The notes under the pieces: model-generated
The model's input: only the letters and a program-made list of their open reading frames with translations
The model's database searches: none
Told to the model about the DNA's origin: nothing
NCBI GenBank assembly: GCA_910589415.1
Contig: OU342637.1
Location: 30,224,162 to 30,288,161 of the forward strand
Source: Malachius bipustulatus
Taxonomy: Eukaryota > Arthropoda > Insecta > Coleoptera > Melyridae
Length of the DNA: 64,000 bases
Direction of reading: 5' to 3'
Position numbers and translations under genes: made by a program
In this document: positions 59,601 to 64,000 of the stretch, piece by piece
Layout: each line of letters starts with the position of its first letter
How positions within the stretch are numbered: position 1 is the stretch's first letter

Positions 59601-61047
59601 CGTCTACGGGAATCTTCAGCTTGAGGGTGTCCCTTCTTATTTGTACAGTCCCAGAAATAAGCCTTGCCCTTTTTTCCCACACGTACCTCATAGTTCAATT
59701 CTTCGATCAATTGGACGGAAGACGGGTCTGTTATTTGAAATCTAGCAGCAGCAGAGCGTTCATACCAACGAAATTTAGCTTCTGCTTTTCTAATCTTCCA
59801 GAGTTCTGTTTTGAGAGCTGGCGTTGTTCTTTTGAGTACCTACTTTCAATATAACATGTCCATCCCTGAAGTTAAATTTCGGAATATAAACATAAAATTG
59901 ACGAAGATCTTTTTCTTCGACAACAACAAGGGACTAAAACAAAGATAACTAATACAATAATTTGAGGTGACGTCTACGGGAATCTTCAGCTTGAGGGTGT
60001 CCCTTCTTATTTGTACAGTCCCAGAAATAAGCCTTGCCCTTTTTTCCCACACGTACCTCATAGTTTAATTCTTCGATCAATTGGACGGAAGACGGGTCTG
60101 TTATTTGAAATCTAGCAGCAGCAGAGCGTTCATACCAACGAAATTTAGCTTCTGCTTTTCTAATCTTCCAGAGTTCTCTTTTCAGAGCTGGCATTGTTCT
60201 TTTGAGTACGTTCAATATATCATGTCCTACCCTGAAGTTAAATTCCGGAATATAAACATGAAATTGACGAAGATCTTTTTCTTCGACAACAACAAGGGAC
60301 TAAAACAAAGATAACTAATACAATAATTTGAGGTGACGTCTACGGGAATCTTCAGCTTGAGGGTGTCCCTTCTTATTTGTACAGTCCCAGAAATAAGCCT
60401 TGCCCTTTTTTCCCACACGTACCTCATAGTTCAATTCTTCGATCAATTGGACGGAAGACAGGTCTGTTATTTGAAATCTAGCAGCAGCAGAGCGTTCATA
60501 CCAACGAAATTTAGCTTCTGCTTTTCTAATCTTCCAGACTTCTGTTTTGAGAGCTGGCGTTGTTCTTTTGAGTACTTTCAATATAACATGTCTATCCCTG
60601 AAGTTAAATTTCAGAATATAAACATGAAATTGACGAAGATCTTTTTCTTCGACAACAACAAGGGACTAAAACAAAGGTAACTAATACAATAATTTGAGGT
60701 GACGTCTACGGGAATCTTCAGCTTGAGGGTGTCCCTTCTTATTTGTACAGTCCCAGAAATAAGCCTTGCCCTTTTTTCCCACACGTACCTCATAGTTCAA
60801 TTCTTCGATCAATTGGACGGAAGACGGGTCTGTTATTTGAAATCTAGCAGCAGCAGAGCGTTCATACCAACGAAATTTAGCTTCTGCTTTTCTAATCTTC
60901 CAGAGTTCTGTTTTGAGAGCTGGCGTTGTTCTTTTGAGTACTTTCAATATAACATGTCTATCCCTGAAGTTAAATTTCAGAATATAAACATGAAATTGAC
61001 GAAGATCTTTTTCTTCGACAACAACAAGGGACTAAAACAAAGGTAAC
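56281..61047 (-). repeat. Tandem array of 13 partial DUF4780-like units
   Basis: Units start at 56281, 56644, 57010, 57376, 57746, 58112, 58478, 58848, 59214, 59580, 59950, 60316 and 60682 (spacings 363, 366, 366, 370, 366, 366, 370 and so on). On the minus strand each encodes the C-terminal half of the family: SLVVVEEKD, QFHVYIPEF, LKRTTP, LWKIRKAEAK, QLIEELNYEVRVGK, AYFWDCTNKKGHPQAE, and the stop TAG. Every unit keeps that stop. Three units (57376, 58478, 59580) have a 4-bp duplication (CTAC) that shifts the frame before LKRTTP. Units 57376-58477, 58478-59579 and 59580-60681 form a 1,102-bp block repeated three times, identical as read. No N-terminal half or promoter is in view. Confidence 0.9.
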
Positions 61048-61050
61048 TAA

Positions 61051-61270
61051 TGTAGGATTTTGACTATGAGGCCTTCTTAAAACACACTTGATTAATAATA
61101 ATGTATTAGAACAAAAATAGAACAGAGTTATTGATAAATAATTGAATGTTTACTCGTGAAATAATGTACCGTCTTTCCGGCTCTAAGATCTCGGTTGAAC
61201 TGCCTCTCCTCTGGACCCTTCCTCGCTTCTCTCATCATCCAGTTGGGTTGCCAGTGGCGCGGATCCCACA
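61051..61270 (-). repeat. Probable 3' LTR (220 bp) of the right-edge gypsy element
   Basis: On the element strand it starts TGTGGG directly after ATGGCCGAG and ends CCTACA, so the termini are near inverted. The same ATGGCCGA word precedes the LTR of the 47.9-53.7 kb element. The end at 61051 is exactly where similarity to the array stops. Target duplication cannot be checked here because the other end is outside. Confidence 0.65.
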
Positions 61271-64000
61271 CTCGGCCATTTCTGACTCTCGGGATCGTTG
61301 TCACATTTTGGCGACGATTCCGCAGCAAAAACACTGATTGACATGGACTGACCTTGCCATGGCTTCATAAATTCGGCACATGTTGAAGTTTGATGGGGAC
61401 CATCGTTACAACTGCTACTTCTTCTCACATCATAAGAATCTCCTCCTTTGATTTTCATAACACGGTAAGGACCAATATATTTGGATATTAATTTGGAACC
61501 AGGACCTCGTTGAATTCGCTTGATTGCTACCAGGTCCTCCAATTTATAGTTTCGTGAGCTTCTTCTTCTTAAGTTGTATGTCTTCTTATTCTCTTCTTGT
61601 ACTTTGAAAATCTGTCTCTTCGCTTGTTCTCTTAAGGTTTCTCTTTCTTCCTGAAATTTTTCTACACTCTCGTCTTCTATAATTTCTCTCAGTCGTAAGT
61701 CATCTTTAGTTCTCATTGACACACCGGTTAGTAAGTTAAACGGGGTCGTATTTATGCTTCTCTGGAAAGTAGAATTAATATGCATCTGAACCTTGTCAAC
61801 GTGTTGATACCATTTACCAGGGTTTTCAGATGATAACTTGGACAAAATTGGTATTATAATTCTATTAATTCTTTCAATTTGGCCGTTTGCTCGAGCCAAA
61901 CCAGTCGTTATTTTCATATGTCTGATTCCTTCTTCAGCACAGTACTCAGAAAATTCATGCGACGTAAAAGCTGTCCCTCTGTCCGAAATTATTTGTATTG
62001 GACTGCCAAACGTTTTCTTTTGCAATTCTAGCTTGCTGATTACCTCTCTTGACGTCGTAGACTTGACAGGATACAACCATACGAATTTAGTGAAACTATC
62101 GACCACTGCAAAGATATGATTGTAGTTCTTATTCGTAGAAGTCAAAGGTCCTAAATGGTCAACATGGTAAGTATGTAGAGGCTTATCTTCTTTGAATAGA
62201 GTGTGGAGAACTCCTTCTTGTTTACCAGCTTTACTATTAAAGATGATGCATTTCAGGCAATTATTGATGCATTCTTCGACTTTCTTCGTCAAATTTGGAA
62301 TGAAATAATCGCGTTTGATCATTTCCACAACTTTCCTAGTTGCAAAATGGCCATGCTCGTGTGCTTTCTTGATTATATCGTCTTGAAGTTTTTCAGGTAC
62401 CAATAAAACTGATTGTCCGTTCACAATCTTGCATACTAGACCATCCTGGTGAACATCAATATCTGGATCCTTGCTCTTCAGTAACTCTTGTATGTAGGGA
62501 TCGTCTTTCTGTAGTTTTCTGATGCGCGGAACTATTTCGTCTTGATTTGCGCTAGGCGTAAGGCAAATCATAACGGCACGAGATAACGCGTCGACATGTT
62601 TCATTTGCGTTGCACTACGATGCTCCATTACATAATGATAGTCTGCCAAAAATAATAGCCACCGAGCTACACGCGAGGATACTTCTTTTTTATTAATCGT
62701 CTTTTCAAAAGCACTGCAGTCTGTAACAATTTTAAAATCAAGTCCAATAAGGTAGACACGTAACCTCTTCAAACTAAACACAATTGCTAACGCCTCCAAC
62801 TCATAACTCGAATAGTTTTGCTCTGCTGACGTAGTTTTACGCGACACATAGTATACCGGGTGAAAACAACCGTCTTCTGGTGCTTTTTGCATTAGAATTC
62901 CTGCTATTGCGTATTTCGAAGCATCAGTATGAATCTCAGTCTCATAACGCGGATTGTAAATTCGTAACACTGGTTCACTTGCTAATATTTCTTTCAATGT
63001 CTCGTAAGCTTGTATTTCCTTCTCACCGAATACAATAACTGAGTCTTTTTTCAGCAGGTCACTAAGAGGTTTAGATATCTTAGCATAGTCTTTTATATGT
63101 TTCCGGAAATGTCCCGTTAGACCTAAAAAAGCTTGAATAGTCTTTCGATCGAAAGGTTGAGGAAACCTTATAACACTTTCCACCTTATCTCGCGACGGCA
63201 CTACCGATCCGTTTGTAATGTCATAACCGAGAAAAGTTATTTTCTTCTTCAGGAACTGGCACTTTCTAAAGTTGATCTGCAAACCGTAGTCTGAACATCT
63301 CTTGAACACGAGTCTTAACTTCTCAACAGCTTCGTCCTCTTCTTTGGCTGGGATGACCACATCATCCATATACGGGAAAGCTATGTTGTCATTGATCAAC
63401 TGTCGAAAAATGCTGTAGATATATTTGCAAAAAACGGCGGGTGAATTGCACAAACCAAATGGTACACGTTTAAATTGCCACTGTCCATGGTGAGTGATAA
63501 ACGAAGTGAATTTACGACTTTTTTCGCAAACAGAAACATGGAAGAAGCCATTCTTCAAATCGATTGTGGAGTACCATTTTGCATCTTGGAGTCTGTCAAT
63601 TACGTCTTCCATAAGCGGCATGGGATATCGATCTTTCATAATAATTCTGTTGATATCTCTATAATCTACACAAAGTCTGTATCCGTTGTCTTTTTTGCGC
63701 ACTAAAACGATGGGACTTGCATATTCGGAAGTGCTTTGTTCAATGACATCTTCTTCAAGCCATTGCTCGATTTGTTTTTCGACTTCTAGTCTTTCAGTTA
63801 ATGGTAAACGTCTGGGTCTGTGATTAATTATTGTATCTTCTTTAACAATTATCTTCATCACCACGTCAACTTTTTTAATTTCTTCAGGTATTCTGTAGTC
63901 TTCTACTAGCTCTATAATTTTATTCTTGTTTTCTATCGTTACTTCTTCGCCAATATTCAGTTCGTTTTCTTCAATCTGTATCTTCATTATAGCCGCTTCT
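61183..64000 (-). CDS. Ty3/gypsy pol: RT, RNase H, integrase (open to window edge)
   Basis: 934 residues from the ATG at 63987, and the frame stays open to the edge, so the protein probably starts upstream (protease and gag outside). RT: SPIVLVRKKDNGYRLCVDYR, VPFGLCNSPAVF, catalytic YMDD at 206-209. RNase H: D355 in TDASK, E396/E398 in YELEA, D423 in VTDCS (C where H is common) and D466 in HVDALSR. Integrase: zinc finger H543, H547, C577, C580, core D610, D669 and E705 with 35 residues between the last two; a GPYRV word in the C-terminal part. No stops or frameshifts, so this copy may be active or very recent. The last 30 or so codons run into the LTR. Confidence 0.92.
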   Translation of the reverse strand, partial: EAAIMKIQIEENELNIGEEVTIENKNKIIELVEDYRIPEEIKKVDVVMKIIVKEDTIINHRPRRLPLTERLEVEKQIEQWLEEDVIEQSTSEYASPIVLVRKKDNGYRLCVDYRDINRIIMKDRYPMPLMEDVIDRLQDAKWYSTIDLKNGFFHVSVCEKSRKFTSFITHHGQWQFKRVPFGLCNSPAVFCKYIYSIFRQLINDNIAFPYMDDVVIPAKEEDEAVEKLRLVFKRCSDYGLQINFRKCQFLKKKITFLGYDITNGSVVPSRDKVESVIRFPQPFDRKTIQAFLGLTGHFRKHIKDYAKISKPLSDLLKKDSVIVFGEKEIQAYETLKEILASEPVLRIYNPRYETEIHTDASKYAIAGILMQKAPEDGCFHPVYYVSRKTTSAEQNYSSYELEALAIVFSLKRLRVYLIGLDFKIVTDCSAFEKTINKKEVSSRVARWLLFLADYHYVMEHRSATQMKHVDALSRAVMICLTPSANQDEIVPRIRKLQKDDPYIQELLKSKDPDIDVHQDGLVCKIVNGQSVLLVPEKLQDDIIKKAHEHGHFATRKVVEMIKRDYFIPNLTKKVEECINNCLKCIIFNSKAGKQEGVLHTLFKEDKPLHTYHVDHLGPLTSTNKNYNHIFAVVDSFTKFVWLYPVKSTTSREVISKLELQKKTFGSPIQIISDRGTAFTSHEFSEYCAEEGIRHMKITTGLARANGQIERINRIIIPILSKLSSENPGKWYQHVDKVQMHINSTFQRSINTTPFNLLTGVSMRTKDDLRLREIIEDESVEKFQEERETLREQAKRQIFKVQEENKKTYNLRRRSSRNYKLEDLVAIKRIQRGPGSKLISKYIGPYRVMKIKGGDSYDVRRSSSCNDGPHQTSTCAEFMKPWQGQSMSISVFAAESSPKCDNDPESQKWPSVGSAPLATQLDDERSEEGSRGEAVQPRS

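Noticed and set aside
56298..61046. Plus-strand frames of 77-115 residues across the array
   Set aside because: They are antisense shadows of the conserved minus-strand frame.
56281..61047. CRISPR-like array
   Set aside because: Units are 366 bp, coding, and contiguous; there are no short repeats with unique spacers, and the DNA is eukaryotic.

Overview
This window looks like repeat-rich, accessory nuclear DNA of an arthropod, most likely an insect. It is AT-rich, carries spliced genes with ordinary GT-AG introns, Ty3/gypsy LTR retrotransposons, LINEs of the Jockey/I type, a tRNA-derived SINE, many MITEs with TA, TTAA or 8-bp target duplications, and long foldback elements. No conserved housekeeping gene, tRNA or rRNA gene was found. 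The order or species cannot be fixed from the sequence alone.

The only host-like genes are a dispersed family on the minus strand. Each encodes about 195-230 residues that resemble the insect domain of unknown function DUF4780 (recognised by pattern, not searched). Copies lie at 5.9-6.8 kb (A, leader frameshifted), 14.7-15.6 kb (B), 18.4-19.2 kb (C), 24.9-25.8 kb (D) and 44.8-45.7 kb (E), with a broken fragment at 22.4 kb. A to D share one layout: a non-coding exon 1, a small exon 2 whose last three bases are a well-placed ATG, a 160-215 bp intron, then one exon holding the rest of the protein. Flanks (promoter side with a GCGCATGC motif, and 3' side with a poly(A) signal) are duplicated with the genes, so the cluster grew by segmental duplication.

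The most unusual object is at 56281-61047: 13 head-to-tail units of about 366 bp, each the C-terminal half of the same family. Three of every three-unit block form a 1,102-bp higher-order repeat. The array is cut at its upstream end by a Ty3/gypsy element (61051 to the right edge), so it probably continues outside the window.

The rest is layered mobile DNA. At 1-4.7 kb is a gypsy element with intact gag and open pol. From 10.9 to 14.0 kb are two adjacent giant palindromic elements. At 31.2-37.0 kb a decayed gypsy element carries a 5'-truncated LINE insertion with a perfect 12-bp target duplication, next to another dead LINE. At 47.9-53.7 kb is a recent LTR element (both LTRs 1,512 bp, apparently identical) that lacks a visible protease site and RNase H; it landed inside a 140-157 bp tandem repeat. 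A SINE with a perfect 12-bp target duplication lies at 54.96-55.19 kb.
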